Positions 1-8,967 of a stretch of 64,000 nt of DNA are shown one piece after another. The stretch spans positions 2,356,001 to 2,420,000 of the forward strand of contig NZ_CP069791.1 in the NCBI RefSeq assembly GCF_016894265.1. Reading direction: 5' to 3'. This stretch comes from Corynebacterium tuberculostearicum. GTDB taxonomy: Bacteria > Actinomycetota > Actinomycetes > Mycobacteriales > Mycobacteriaceae. The notes under the pieces were generated by a model. The model was not told the origin of the DNA. It did not search any database and worked only from the letters and a program-made list of their open reading frames with translations. Each line of letters starts with the position of its first letter. Position 1 is the first letter of the stretch. The position numbers and the translations under genes were made by a program.

Positions 1-480
1 ACTATCAGCTCCAGTTCCACAAGCTCTGCCCCGGTAACGTCCTCTTCGGAGCCACAACCGACAGCGAAAGCTGAGCCTTCGCTTGCCGACGCTCCCCTAA
101 CGAACACTGCCGAATCCACCGCAGAACCCACCCTGACCGAGTGCGTCTATGGCGGCGGTAGCTGGACCACCAACGGTTGGTACAGCGATGGAACTATCCG
201 CTGGGCGCAAGAATGCCAAAACCTCCACGACGAGCAGATGGCAAAGTACTCCTACCGGTGCCCGCAAACGAATCACTACGTCTCCGATCCATCTCAGTGT
301 TCCTCCCCGGCGGGCAGCGGGAACGGGGGTTCAGATTCGGATTTGCCCGCAGCGATGACACGAACCGGCGAGGTGGAAGAAGAGCACATGCGAGCACATA
401 AATGGTGGGCGGATTGCGTGAACGCAAACTCCCCGGAGTACTGCCGAGAGAACGATCCATGGCAGCGAGGTGGTTACTGA
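1..480 (+). CDS. C-terminal part of a Ser/Thr-rich exported protein (cut by window start)
   Basis: The frame is open from base 1 to the TGA at 478-480, so this is the 3' end of a gene that starts outside the window. The first 40 visible residues are rich in Ser, Thr, Ala and Pro, like a linker after a lipobox or signal peptide. The remaining ~120 residues contain several Cys (ECVYGGG, WAQECQ, YRCP, QCSS, WADCV, EYCREN) and many Trp/Tyr, as in small disulfide-bonded extracellular domains. No family is recognised. Export is inferred from the linker and Cys pattern only, because the N-terminus is not visible. Confidence 0.6.
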   Translation, partial: TISSSSTSSAPVTSSSEPQPTAKAEPSLADAPLTNTAESTAEPTLTECVYGGGSWTTNGWYSDGTIRWAQECQNLHDEQMAKYSYRCPQTNHYVSDPSQCSSPAGSGNGGSDSDLPAAMTRTGEVEEEHMRAHKWWADCVNANSPEYCRENDPWQRGGY

Positions 481-573
481 CGTTCTCTTACTATTGCCGC
501 AGAATTAACCAGCGATTCACTGCGGCTATTTAGGCTGGAAAAGTTCCTTATAGGCCTTTTAACGGAGCTTTGT

Positions 574-2124
574 ATGTCTGATTCAAATAGTCGTCCTTCT
601 TTTAATCGTCGTAATTTCCTGCAGATTGCTGGTGTTTCGGCCGCGGCGGTGGCTGCTGGAATTAATGCACCGGCCAAGGCGGGTGCACAGTCGAGTCTGA
701 GTTCATGGGGTTCTTCGCAAGGCGGTGAACTGCCGCAGGATTCGGAGCTTTTTGGCCTAGGTGTAGCGGCGGGCACGCCGCGGCACGATTCGATGATCTT
801 GTGGACGCGCCTGGCCCCTGAACCGCTGGCCGAGGATGGCCATGGCGGCATGACCGGCGGCGATGTTCGCGTGGGTTGGGAAGTTGCGAAGGATGAGGGG
901 TTTGGGGACGTCGTCAAGCAAGGCGAAGCACTAGCCCAACGCGAGCTGGCGCACTCGGTGCACCCGCAGGTGACTGGGCTGGAGCCTGCAACTGAGTATT
1001 TTTATCGCTTCCGCGTGGATGGCAAGGTGAGCCCAGTAGGTCGGTTTAAGACTCTGCCCGCGCCCGACGCAAAGGTGGATAATTTCACCTTCACCGTAGC
1101 TTCCTGCCAGGCGTGGTACCACGGCTATTTCACCCCATGGAAGCACATTGCGCAGGAACCGGACCTGGATATGACGATTTTCGTGGGCGACTACATCTAC
1201 GAGTACGGCATTGTGGAAGGCGATAATCTCTGGCGCCAAGGCGCAAGCGTGCCTGATGTTTTCAAGGCCAAGGTGGAGACTCTGGAGCAGTACCGCCTGC
1301 GCTACTCGCTCTTTAAGTCCGATGAGAACCTGCAGGCCGCTCACGCGCGCGCCGCGATGGCGATTGTGTGGGATGACCACGAAGTAGAAAATAACTACGC
1401 CGGTAATTGGTCCGAGATTGGCACCAAAGCCGAGCACTTCCTTTACCAGCGCGCGGCTGCTTACCGTGCCTTTTACGAGAATCTGCCGGTTGCCCCGCCC
1501 GCGCTTCCCGAGGGCCCCAATAACCGCATCTATGATTCCTTCGACGTGGGCACGCTAATGCGTTTCAATCTGGTCGATACCCGCCAATACCGCGAAGCAT
1601 CTGCAGAAGATGCCAGCATCTTGGGCGCGGAGCAGGAGCAGTGGCTCAACGATAAGCTCGCCACTTCCCCGGCACAGTGGAACGTGGTGGTCAATAGCGT
1701 GGTCGTCGTGCCGATCGCCGATAGCACCGATCAATGGGACGGCTTCCCCGCAGCGCGTCGCCGGCTTATCGAATCCCTTTCCAAGGTCAGTGACCCGATT
1801 GTCTTCACCGGCGATATTCATCAGCACTGCGCTGCCGAAATCCAATCTGAATCCGGCCAACCTGTAGGAGTGGAATTGGTTGCTACTTCCATTGCTTCCG
1901 ATGGCGATGGCTTCGCCGGCTCCAAGAGCACCGAGTGGCTGGAAAAGCCATATGTGAAGGCCATGGATAAACGCCGCGGCTACATCAAGGTGCGCGCTTC
2001 CCGCGAGCACCTTGATTCCGAATTCGTCGTCGTGCCTTGGATCGAGCGTGATGATACCGCCCCGCGTGAGACTGCTTTCTCCTTCCGCACCAATGCCGGC
2101 GAGCACACGCTGCGCTCCCTCTAA
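574..2124 (+). CDS. phoD: PhoD-type alkaline phosphatase, Tat-exported
   Basis: This is a 516-residue secreted phosphodiesterase/alkaline phosphatase that would release phosphate from organic esters outside the membrane. A twin-arginine signal is visible (NRRNFLQIAG at about residues 12-21, followed by an Ala-rich stretch), which fits a cofactor-loaded enzyme exported folded. Family motifs are present: VASCQ, FVGDYIYEYG, WDDHEVENNYAGN and FTGDIHQH, which in PhoD carry the Fe/Ca ligands. Length is normal. GGAG lies 7 nt before the ATG. The FN3/lyase-like gene begins 21 nt downstream and is probably co-transcribed. No Pho-box was identified. Confidence 0.92.
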   Translation: MSDSNSRPSFNRRNFLQIAGVSAAAVAAGINAPAKAGAQSSLSSWGSSQGGELPQDSELFGLGVAAGTPRHDSMILWTRLAPEPLAEDGHGGMTGGDVRVGWEVAKDEGFGDVVKQGEALAQRELAHSVHPQVTGLEPATEYFYRFRVDGKVSPVGRFKTLPAPDAKVDNFTFTVASCQAWYHGYFTPWKHIAQEPDLDMTIFVGDYIYEYGIVEGDNLWRQGASVPDVFKAKVETLEQYRLRYSLFKSDENLQAAHARAAMAIVWDDHEVENNYAGNWSEIGTKAEHFLYQRAAAYRAFYENLPVAPPALPEGPNNRIYDSFDVGTLMRFNLVDTRQYREASAEDASILGAEQEQWLNDKLATSPAQWNVVVNSVVVVPIADSTDQWDGFPAARRRLIESLSKVSDPIVFTGDIHQHCAAEIQSESGQPVGVELVATSIASDGDGFAGSKSTEWLEKPYVKAMDKRRGYIKVRASREHLDSEFVVVPWIERDDTAPRETAFSFRTNAGEHTLRSL

Positions 2125-2145
2125 ACCCCGAAAGGACAATTCATC

Positions 2146-3051
2146 ATGGGACTTTTTAGCTCGCTTTCCTCTTCTTCCTCTCGCCGCGGTTCTTCCCGCA
2201 AGAGTTCTTCTGACCAGGATTCCTCTGCCCCAGCTCCTGGTGCGGTTGCTGCTCCGCCGGCCGTAACCGGTGTTCAGGCAGAGTCGCAGCTCATGGAAAA
2301 TTACGTCACCTGGGAGCCTGCCTCCTGGGACGTCGTTTTGGATCACTATCGCGTCATCGGCACTGATTCCAATGGTGTAGACGTGCTGTTGGGCAAGACG
2401 ATCTTTCCCTTCTTCCGCCACTCCCGGCGCGATGTTGTCGGTGAAAAGTGGTCTTATTATGTCAAGGTGGTTGATGCTGCCGGTGCTGAGTCCTCTCCTT
2501 CTGGCAAAGCGACGTCTACCTCCCTGCCTTCGGTCACTGCTGGCACAGCGCTAGCTACGATTGGTTCCTTTGACCGAAAGGGCACGGAGTTTCAGTATTC
2601 CCCAAAGGACTACAAGAAGATCGTCACCGCGCATCCAGACCAGACAATCACTGTTGGACCGGATGCTACGCCCGCCGACGTCCCCTACCTTCTCCCCGGC
2701 CCCGGCGATAAGTGGGCGGGAAGCAAGGCTTACACGCTGAAGTGGACGGTGAAATTGGATAAGCCCACCGCGAAAGCGGCACTGGCGCTATGGCTCATTG
2801 ACACTACCAAGCTCGGCGGCATTCTCGACGTCACTGTTAATGACTTTCATAAACAAGTAGAGCTCCCACAGGGCGCAACGCAAGGTTCGCGCCAAGGCGA
2901 TGCCAGCGGGGACCCGACCCCGCTGCGCCCCGCAGCAATCGAGTTTGATCTCGCCGAAGATACCCTAAAGGAAGGAGAAAACCAGCTGGTTTTCACTCTC
3001 CGCGAAGGAGGCTGGCTTGCGTGGGATGCACTGGGGATTTTTGCTAAGTGA
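2146..3051 (+). CDS. Protein with FN3-like and rhamnogalacturonan-lyase-type C-terminal domain
   Basis: The protein has 301 residues. Residues 1-40 are a Ser/Arg-rich low-complexity tail without a hydrophobic core, so no classical signal peptide is seen. Residues ~45-125 look like a fibronectin type III module (NYVTWEPASWDVVLDHYRV, WSYYVKVVDAAG). Residues ~135-300 (ATIGSFDRKGTEFQYSPKDY, TLKWTVKLDKPTAKAALALW, LDVTVNDF, LKEGENQLVFTL, AWDALGI) resemble the jelly-roll third domain of family 4 polysaccharide lyases, without the catalytic domain. It may bind carbohydrate or surface polymers. GAAAGGA precedes the ATG. Its location 21 nt behind phoD suggests a joint role. Function is inferred from fold resemblance only. 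Confidence 0.6.
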   Translation: MGLFSSLSSSSSRRGSSRKSSSDQDSSAPAPGAVAAPPAVTGVQAESQLMENYVTWEPASWDVVLDHYRVIGTDSNGVDVLLGKTIFPFFRHSRRDVVGEKWSYYVKVVDAAGAESSPSGKATSTSLPSVTAGTALATIGSFDRKGTEFQYSPKDYKKIVTAHPDQTITVGPDATPADVPYLLPGPGDKWAGSKAYTLKWTVKLDKPTAKAALALWLIDTTKLGGILDVTVNDFHKQVELPQGATQGSRQGDASGDPTPLRPAAIEFDLAEDTLKEGENQLVFTLREGGWLAWDALGIFAK

Positions 3052-3186
3052 CACCACTCAGACGGTGTTTTGCCTAGACTTGGAAAATTGTTCACCAATT
3101 TCTGATGTACGGTAGTAACATCTGCATACTCTATCTACCTCGCTAGCATCGCTAGTCTCCGGTGCTGAAAGGATTTAGCTCCCCTT

Positions 3187-4380
3187 ATGCCTACTGTCTC
3201 TGATCGCCTAAACCGTGCCCAGCAGAATCATAATGCGGTGATTACCATCATCCCGTTTGATGAACACGCGGTGGATCTTTCGCCGACCCTCAAGGGGCTG
3301 CCGGTGGCGTTCAAGGACATTGTGAATGTGGCGTACGTACCAACCACCTGTGGCTCCAAGGTCAAAGCTGTCTGCACACCTGTGAAAGACGCGCCGGTGG
3401 TACAGCGTCTCACGGCCCAGGGCGCGCTGCCGGTGGCGAAGGCGAATCTACAGGAATTTTCCTATGGCATTTTAGGCGATGCCTCCGCGTACGGACGCGT
3501 TATCAACCCGCGCGATCCCGAAGTATGCGGCGGTGGGTCTAGCTCCGGGTCCGCCGCTTTAGTGGCGTGCGGTGCGCTCGACCTGACAGTTGGTTCCGAT
3601 AGCGCTGGCTCGGTGCGCGTACCGGCCGCCTGCCAGGGCGTTTTGGGCTTTAAGCCCACCTTCGGGCTAATTCCGGTAGAAGGGGTCTTCCCCTTTGCCC
3701 CCAGCTTCGATTGCATTGGTTTCTTTGCCAGCTCCGTTGACCTAATTGAGCAGGCTTTTATCGCCACTACGGATGAGGAACCGGCCGCGGCACAGGACAT
3801 TTCATCCATCGATGTCACCGCGCTTAAGGCCAAAGGCGAACGCTTTGCTGAACTCTTGGCGAAGCTGGAAACCTCGGACTTTGAACTCAGCGAGGGCGTA
3901 GATTTGGAAGAAACCATCGCCGCTACGGCCAAGCTCTATGAGCCGATGCGCCTGAAGGAAGTCTATGACGTCCACCGGCCATTGCTGGATCAGCGCGATA
4001 AGTACCAAGACGTTATCTTGCAGCGCGTTCTGGGTGGAGAAGATATCAGCCAAGAAAACTATGACGCGGCTGCACAGGGCGTAGAGAAGCTGCGCGAGGA
4101 AGCACTTGCTCTGCTTGGCGACGCCTCCATTATCCTCACCCCTACCCTCGATTCCGGTCCCCTCAAGTGGTCCAATATCACCCCAGACAATGCCGCGGAA
4201 TCGGCTGCGAGCCTGCGGCGTTGGACCGAGCCTTTCAATGTGCTCGGATGGCCAGCTATTACCGTGCCGCTGCGCGGCGAAGAGGAAGAAGGAGTGGGTG
4301 ATGCGGTGCAGGTCGTCGGCAAGCCGGGCGAAGACTTGACCGTCCTGCGCGTTGCCCGCACGCTGCAGGCCTTGCTCTAA
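3187..4380 (+). CDS. Amidase-signature hydrolase (allophanate hydrolase-like)
   Basis: This is a 397-residue member of the amidase signature family, which hydrolyses C-N amide bonds with a Ser-cisSer-Lys triad. The residues are visible: Lys43 in GLPVAFKD, the cis-Ser in CGGGSSSGSAA (about 118-120), and nucleophile Ser142 in GSDSAGSVRVPA, followed by GFKPTFG. It is shorter than typical 460-500-residue amidases, mainly in the C-terminal half. Many actinobacterial relatives of this size are labelled allophanate hydrolase, but no urea carboxylase is adjacent and the substrate cannot be read from the sequence. A GAAAGGA site precedes the ATG. The last four bases overlap the convergent LigT-like gene. 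Confidence 0.8.
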   Translation: MPTVSDRLNRAQQNHNAVITIIPFDEHAVDLSPTLKGLPVAFKDIVNVAYVPTTCGSKVKAVCTPVKDAPVVQRLTAQGALPVAKANLQEFSYGILGDASAYGRVINPRDPEVCGGGSSSGSAALVACGALDLTVGSDSAGSVRVPAACQGVLGFKPTFGLIPVEGVFPFAPSFDCIGFFASSVDLIEQAFIATTDEEPAAAQDISSIDVTALKAKGERFAELLAKLETSDFELSEGVDLEETIAATAKLYEPMRLKEVYDVHRPLLDQRDKYQDVILQRVLGGEDISQENYDAAAQGVEKLREEALALLGDASIILTPTLDSGPLKWSNITPDNAAESAASLRRWTEPFNVLGWPAITVPLRGEEEEGVGDAVQVVGKPGEDLTVLRVARTLQALL

Positions 4381-4886
4381 GTCCCTGCTAGAAGGGTCTT
4401 TTCCTGCGTGCGCGGCCGCCAAAAGGCAGCCTCGACGGCGGTAAGTTCCTTGAAGTGCGCTGAGGTGAGCTCGTCCATCGCTTTGATATAGCCGGGGACC
4501 TCCTCGCGCGGCAGGCGCAAGCCCATGGTCAGGTGCGGGGTCCAGCGCGGCCCCCGCCCGTCTGGGTTGGCGGCACTGATTTTTCTCGCAGCAATTTCTA
4601 GCTCATCAGTGGTCTCAAGGAGCCAGGCCACGGTCTGCTTGCGCTTGGTGCCAAAAATGACGTTTCCTACCCGGCGAAAATCCGCGGGGATGACGGCCGG
4701 CAGCAGTTCGGCGGCCAAGTCCACCACTTCCGGCTGCATGTGCGGCGAAAAGGTCACCGTAATGTGCGGGCGTTGCTGCTGGATTGGAAAGCCGCGCTCA
4801 GCAAGACCGGCAAAGATGTCGCGCACCTGATCTTCCTGCTTTTTCGGCAGGTAGAGCAAGATATTATCCGGCGATGCTTTACTCAC
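4377..4886 (-). CDS. 2'-5' RNA ligase/cyclic phosphodiesterase family protein (LigT-like)
   Basis: This 169-residue 2H phosphoesterase carries both catalytic His-x-Thr motifs: PHITVTF near residue 42 and PHLTMGL near residue 117. The family hydrolyses or forms 2'-5' or cyclic phosphodiester bonds; the substrate is unknown here. I place the start at the GTG at 4886 because AAAGGGA lies about 10 nt upstream. A longer frame from 4946 would add 20 residues with no ribosome binding site. It ends inside the last codons of the convergent amidase gene and is divergent from the PTS gene. Confidence 0.75.
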   Translation of the reverse strand: MSKASPDNILLYLPKKQEDQVRDIFAGLAERGFPIQQQRPHITVTFSPHMQPEVVDLAAELLPAVIPADFRRVGNVIFGTKRKQTVAWLLETTDELEIAARKISAANPDGRGPRWTPHLTMGLRLPREEVPGYIKAMDELTSAHFKELTAVEAAFWRPRTQEKTLLAGT

Positions 4887-4953
4887 GAGCGAGCGTTCCC
4901 TTTCTATAGCGGAGTGCTTCCAGCGTACCGGCCATCGAGTAGGCAACCTCCTC

Positions 4954-4983
4954 TTGTGTCAACGCAAACGATTGCCGTTTAAT
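4954..4983 (+). promoter_or_regulatory. Promoter with LacI-type operator, probably giving a leaderless PTS transcript
   Basis: TTGTGT (4954-4959) and TTTAAT (4978-4983) are spaced by 18 nt, and the near-palindrome GCAAACGATTGC (4964-4975) sits between them. Transcription would start about 7 nt after the -10 box, at the ATG at 4991. No Shine-Dalgarno sequence precedes either ATG. This suggests a leaderless message repressed by a LacI-family protein. A related site precedes galM at 22638. Confidence 0.5.
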
Positions 4984-4990
4984 GAGAGTC

Positions 4991-6889
4991 ATGAGCACTA
5001 CAGAGTCATCGCCCCTCATCCTCGCCATCACGGCGTGTCCGACGGGCATCGCGCATACCTATATGGCGGCCGAGAACCTCGAGGCCGCAGCCCAAGAGCT
5101 GGGCTACCGTATCAAGATTGAAACTCATGGTTCCATCGGCGTCGAGGGAACCTTTAGCAAGCAAGACATCGACGAAGCCGACGCCATTGTCATTGGTGCC
5201 GATACGGTCATTTCCAAGGACCGCTTCCACGGCAAGCGTCTCGAGGCCACCGGCGTGGACGAGGCCATCAAGCACCCGAAGGAACTGCTGAGCAGGTCCT
5301 TGAGCGCCACGCGCTGGGAGGGCTCTTCCGAGAAGACGGAGGAAGAGACGCCTCGGAAAAATAGCGTAGGCCAAACCTTGTACAAGGCACTGATGAACGG
5401 CGTCTCGCACATGATCCCATTCGTGGTCACTGGTGGCCTGCTCATTGCGGTGGCACTGTCCATCGGCGGCACGCCCACGCCTGAGGGCATGGCGATTCCG
5501 GAAGATAGCTTCTGGAATACAGTCAATGAGCTTGGCGCCCTGGCGTTCTCGCTTATGGTCCCGGTACTTTCCGGCTACATTGCAGTGGGCATCGCGGATC
5601 GCCCGGGCCTTGCCCCTGGCCTTATTACCGGACTCATCGCCACCACCGGCTCGCTTTACGGTTCTGAGGCAGGTGCCGGATTCTTGGGCGGCATTGTCAC
5701 CGGTATTTTGTCCGGCTATGTGGCTCTTGCCATTAAGAAGATTCCGGTGCACAAGTTCATCGCACCGATTTGGCCCATCATCGTTATCCCGATTTTCACC
5801 ACGCTCATCGTGGGGCTCATCTTCATCTTGCTCATTGGTGCGCCGGTCTCGGCCGCGTTCGAGGCAATGACCAACTATCTCGCTGGAATGCAGGGCTCCT
5901 CCGTCATCGTGCTGGGCCTTATCCTGGGCGCCATGATCGCCTTCGATATGGGTGGCCCCTTCAATAAAACGGCCTTCCTCTTCGGCGGCGGTATGATCGC
6001 GGCCGGCAATGCGGCGCCGATGGGCATGGCGGCATGTGCGATTGCCGTACCTCCCCTCGCCGTGGGCGTAGCTACGCTCCTGCGCCGCCGCTGGTTTACC
6101 AAGGCTGAAAAGGATGCGGGTATCGCCGCGTTGTTCATGGGATTCTTCGGCATCACCGAAGGCGCCATCCCGCTTGCGGCTGCACGCCCGCTACAGGTCA
6201 TCCCCGCCAATGTTGCCGGTGGTGCCGTAGCCGGTGCGCTCGCCGGTCTTTTCGGTGCACAAGACCACGTCATGCACGGCGGCCCGATCGTCGCGGTGCT
6301 CGGCGCGGTAGATAACGTCGTTGGCTTCTTTATCGCCATGCTTGCCGGCATCGCTGTCTGTGCTGGCCTTATTCTCCTGCTGGTGGGATTGACGCAGCGC
6401 AAGGATAAGCCGCTTGTTGCTGTCGATACGATTAGCCTTGATAAAGATCTGGGTTCATCTAGCGAAGAGGTCATTCGCTCCATGGTGAAGCTTACTTCCT
6501 CCCGCATGTCCGATATGGAGGCGGTAGCTGGGGCTGCCTTAAAGCGCGAGTCAACCCGCTCTACCGGGGTAGGCCACGGCGTGGCCATTCCACACGCACG
6601 CTCGGCCGGCGTGAAAGTGCCCACCCTTGCCTTTGCCCGCCTACCCGAAGGTATTACATGGGGAGAAGGCGAAGAACCGACTAACCTTGCCTTCCTTATC
6701 GCTGTGCCTGATAATGCCGGCAAGCAACACCTCAAGCTGCTGTCCAAGCTGGCGCGCAGCATCATGAAAGAAGACTTCCGCAACCAGCTTTATGGCGCAC
6801 AAACCCGCAAGGAAGCAGCCGAGATCATTTCCTCGGCTCTTTCTCCTGCCCCAGCTTCTCAAGGGACAGAAGCGCCCGCAAAGGCATAA
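4991..6889 (+). CDS. fruA: Fructose-family PTS permease, fused IIB-IIC-IIA
   Basis: This membrane permease takes up and phosphorylates fructose or a related sugar using phosphate from HPr. The 632 residues are ordered as IIB (phospho-Cys in ITACPTGIAHTYMAAE, residue 15), IIC (about 125-470, many helices, conserved DMGGPFNKTAF and GITEGAIP), and IIA (about 490-620, active His in GHGVAIPHA). The ATG at 4991 is preferred over the one at 4982 because the predicted promoter would start the mRNA there. No fruK or fruR lies next to it, so it stands alone. Sugar specificity is inferred from the family. A strong terminator follows. Confidence 0.88.
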   Translation: MSTTESSPLILAITACPTGIAHTYMAAENLEAAAQELGYRIKIETHGSIGVEGTFSKQDIDEADAIVIGADTVISKDRFHGKRLEATGVDEAIKHPKELLSRSLSATRWEGSSEKTEEETPRKNSVGQTLYKALMNGVSHMIPFVVTGGLLIAVALSIGGTPTPEGMAIPEDSFWNTVNELGALAFSLMVPVLSGYIAVGIADRPGLAPGLITGLIATTGSLYGSEAGAGFLGGIVTGILSGYVALAIKKIPVHKFIAPIWPIIVIPIFTTLIVGLIFILLIGAPVSAAFEAMTNYLAGMQGSSVIVLGLILGAMIAFDMGGPFNKTAFLFGGGMIAAGNAAPMGMAACAIAVPPLAVGVATLLRRRWFTKAEKDAGIAALFMGFFGITEGAIPLAAARPLQVIPANVAGGAVAGALAGLFGAQDHVMHGGPIVAVLGAVDNVVGFFIAMLAGIAVCAGLILLLVGLTQRKDKPLVAVDTISLDKDLGSSSEEVIRSMVKLTSSRMSDMEAVAGAALKRESTRSTGVGHGVAIPHARSAGVKVPTLAFARLPEGITWGEGEEPTNLAFLIAVPDNAGKQHLKLLSKLARSIMKEDFRNQLYGAQTRKEAAEIISSALSPAPASQGTEAPAKA

Positions 6890-6905
6890 TACTTCGTTCA
6901 ATGTG

Positions 6906-6935
6906 GCGCTCGGCGATTCATCGCCGGGCGCTTTT
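6906..6935 (+). terminator. Intrinsic terminator of the PTS gene
   Basis: An 11-bp stem (GCGCTCGGCGA with TCGCCGGGCGC, one G-T pair) and a four-base loop are followed by CTTTTC, 17 bases after the stop codon of the PTS gene. Confidence 0.85.
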
Positions 6936-7420
6936 CTTATTCCTTTCTAAACCCCGTTCACCGAGCGCACAACGACGCCGAGAGACAACTGCCGGGCAAC
7001 ACCCATAGAAGCAAAGGACAGGTAGAGGTTAAGCAACCTAGTAAATCTCACGATCTTTATAGGTTCAACCAAGAAACGGACGCGTTTGCCTATGCCTGAC
7101 TTAAAACTCCACCCTCATGACTCAAGCACTTACTGCTTCTCCGAGAATCTAAGACACTGACTAGAAACCACCCCCGTTGGGGAGGAGAAATACGCAACCG
7201 ACTGAGGGATTTCAGGAGTTTCCTAGCTCAATTCGAGAAATAACTAAGAAGCAATTAGTTATACGGAACATCAACTTCAAATATTCTAATAATTGCTGTT
7301 CAAGTCGATTTTATCTGCTGGAATTGATTAACTTTTAAACAAAGGGGAACGGATTTTTCTGTTGATTCTCCCAGTTTCCCGCCTGATTCTCCGCCAGGTT
7401 ACAGAAGAAAGGTTCCGCTC
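6936..7420. other. 485-bp non-coding stretch upstream of the CAP-domain gene
   Basis: No convincing gene is seen on either strand. The region is AT-richer than its neighbours, especially at 7210-7360. It contains a short inverted repeat TAACTA/TAGTTA near 7241-7263 and a GAAAGG ribosome binding site just before 7421. It may be the long promoter and leader region of the secreted CAP protein, or hold a small RNA; neither can be shown by eye. Confidence 0.5.
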
Positions 7421-7993
7421 ATGTTCACCCCTACTATTCGCTTCTCCACCAAAAAATTTATAGCCCCTGCCCTTGCAGCAGCCATCGCATTGGGCATGTG
7501 CGTTGCACCCGCTGAAGCCTCCAGCTCCCTAAGTTCCTCGGGCAACTTTAATGGCGCGAACCTTCCGGTGCCGACGCTAAACCTTCCCGCCGCGCCGGCT
7601 ACAGCAGCAAAGCCCGCCGCTCCGGCTTCCAATCGCGTGCAGAGCATCATCAACCACACCAACGAATACCGCCAGGCACACGGCCTGCGCCCGGTTCGCG
7701 CTAATGCCGCACTCAATGGGCTGGCTCAAGATTGGGCCGACCAGCTGGTGCGCGCTGATAAGCTCAGCCACCGCCCGCAGCACTGGAACTACTACCCTTC
7801 CAATATCCCGGCCGGCGGCGAGAATGTCTTGCAGGCGTGGAGCGACTATTCCGATGCCCTTCTGGTCAAGCTTTGGTACGAATCCCCGGGGCACCGCAAG
7901 ATTATGCTGGACCCACGCGCCAAGACCATCGGAGTCGGCGTTGCCATTAACTCTGAAGGCAAGCTTTACGCTGTCCAAAACTACGGCCGCTAA
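7421..7993 (+). CDS. Secreted CAP-domain (SCP/PR-1-like) protein
   Basis: The protein has 190 residues. Residues 1-30 form a Sec signal peptide (KKFIAPALAAAIALGMCVAPAEA). A short Ala/Pro linker follows, then a CAP domain from about residue 70 to the end: NEYRQAHGLRPVRANAAL, AQDWADQLV, LSHRP, GENV, WYESPGHRKIMLDP and IGVGVA. These are the standard CAP signatures with the His/Glu pocket residues. CAP proteins in actinobacteria are extracellular; their roles include lipid binding or host interaction, but none is established here. GAAAGG precedes the ATG. It is monocistronic, bounded by terminators. Confidence 0.88.
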   Translation: MFTPTIRFSTKKFIAPALAAAIALGMCVAPAEASSSLSSSGNFNGANLPVPTLNLPAAPATAAKPAAPASNRVQSIINHTNEYRQAHGLRPVRANAALNGLAQDWADQLVRADKLSHRPQHWNYYPSNIPAGGENVLQAWSDYSDALLVKLWYESPGHRKIMLDPRAKTIGVGVAINSEGKLYAVQNYGR

Positions 7994-8042
7994 AGATTTC
8001 ACAAGCTAGAACCTTCGGACCCTTGGGCTCTAGCAGGCCATG

Positions 8043-8084
8043 CCACCTCCTCCCGGACCTCTTACCCGGGACGGGGCGGTTTTC
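8043..8084 (+). terminator. Probable terminator after the CAP gene
   Basis: TCCCGG (8051) pairs with CCGGGA (8066), with weaker outer pairing between CCACC and GGCGG, followed by TTTT at 8080-8083. Confidence 0.5.
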
Positions 8085-8175
8085 TCGCGCCTAGGTGGGG
8101 GTGCGCACGCGGGTAAACGAAACGTAACCGTCTTCACAAATGACAGTGGCGAGGGTTACACTTAATGACATTCGA

Positions 8176-8188
8176 ATTGTTCAACAAT
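8176..8188 (+). promoter_or_regulatory. GntR/FCD-type operator upstream of pxpA
   Basis: ATTGTTCAACAAT is a perfect 6-1-6 inverted repeat ending 17 nt before the pxpA start. Its core fits TNGT-N3-ACNA, the pattern recognised by FadR-subfamily GntR proteins. The same 11-mer recurs at 15074-15084 before the oppositely oriented half of the cluster, and a FadR-type regulator gene lies between them. Confidence 0.6.
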
Positions 8189-8205
8189 CTTAAGGACGGT
8201 GTTGA

Positions 8206-8967
8206 ATGTCCTCGCTCCATATCGATCTCAATGCGGATTTGGGAGAAACCACTGCGGGCAATCCGGTCGCAGATGACGCGGCAATGCTGGAGATGGTGTC
8301 CTCCGCAAACGTGGCCACCGGCTTCCATGCGGGCGACCCACACTCGATTGCCGGCACGCTCAAGGCGGCAGCAGAAGCAGGCGTGACCGTAGGCGCACAC
8401 GTAGGTTATAACGACGCCGCAGGTTTCGGCCGCCGTTTTATCGATTACAACCCGGACGAGCTAGCAGACGAGGTGACCTACCAAATTGGCGCTCTCGACG
8501 CTTTGGCCCGCGCCAATGGCACCAAGGTCTCCTATGTAAAGCCGCACGGGGCGATGTATAACGCAATCGTGAAAGATGAGGCGCAGGCAGAAGCCGTCAT
8601 CAAGGGCATTAAGGCCTTTGGAGACTTGCCGGTGATGTTGCTGCCAGGGGGTGTAGCGGTGGACGTCGCCAAGCGCAGCGGGCTTAACGTCATCCGTGAG
8701 GCCTTTGCGGACCGCAACTACAACCCCGATGGCACGCTGGTCTCGCGCAAGGAAGCCAATGCGGTGCTCGGCAGCGCCGATGAGGTGGTGCAGCGAGTGC
8801 TTGAGGTGGCGCAGACCGGGTCGATTACAGCCGTGGATGGCACGAAGCTCGAGGTGGATGCGCAATCCGTATGCACCCACGGTGATTCGCCCGGCGCGGT
8901 GAAGCTGCTGCGCGGCGTGGTGGAGCGCCTGCGGGAAGAAGGCATCGAGATTCGGAGCTTTATCTAA
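8206..8967 (+). CDS. pxpA: 5-oxoprolinase subunit A (LamB/YcsF family)
   Basis: This 253-residue protein matches PxpA over its whole length: HIDLNADLGE, VSSANVATGFHAGDP, VGAHVGYND, YVKPHGAMYN and ADRNYNPDGTLVSR. With PxpB and PxpC it forms the ATP-dependent 5-oxoprolinase that opens 5-oxoproline to glutamate in the cytoplasm. AAGGAC precedes the ATG. Its stop overlaps the start of the pxpBC fusion (TAATG), and the biotin carboxylase follows, so the three form one operon. Regulation by the nearby GntR protein is suggested by the operator at 8176-8188. Confidence 0.93.
   Translation: MSSLHIDLNADLGETTAGNPVADDAAMLEMVSSANVATGFHAGDPHSIAGTLKAAAEAGVTVGAHVGYNDAAGFGRRFIDYNPDELADEVTYQIGALDALARANGTKVSYVKPHGAMYNAIVKDEAQAEAVIKGIKAFGDLPVMLLPGGVAVDVAKRSGLNVIREAFADRNYNPDGTLVSRKEANAVLGSADEVVQRVLEVAQTGSITAVDGTKLEVDAQSVCTHGDSPGAVKLLRGVVERLREEGIEIRSFI

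Noticed and set aside
194..460. Minus-strand 88-codon frame in the first 500 bases
   Set aside because: The plus-strand frame is open from base 1, Cys/Trp-patterned and ends in a normal stop; the minus frame is Arg/Pro-rich noise.
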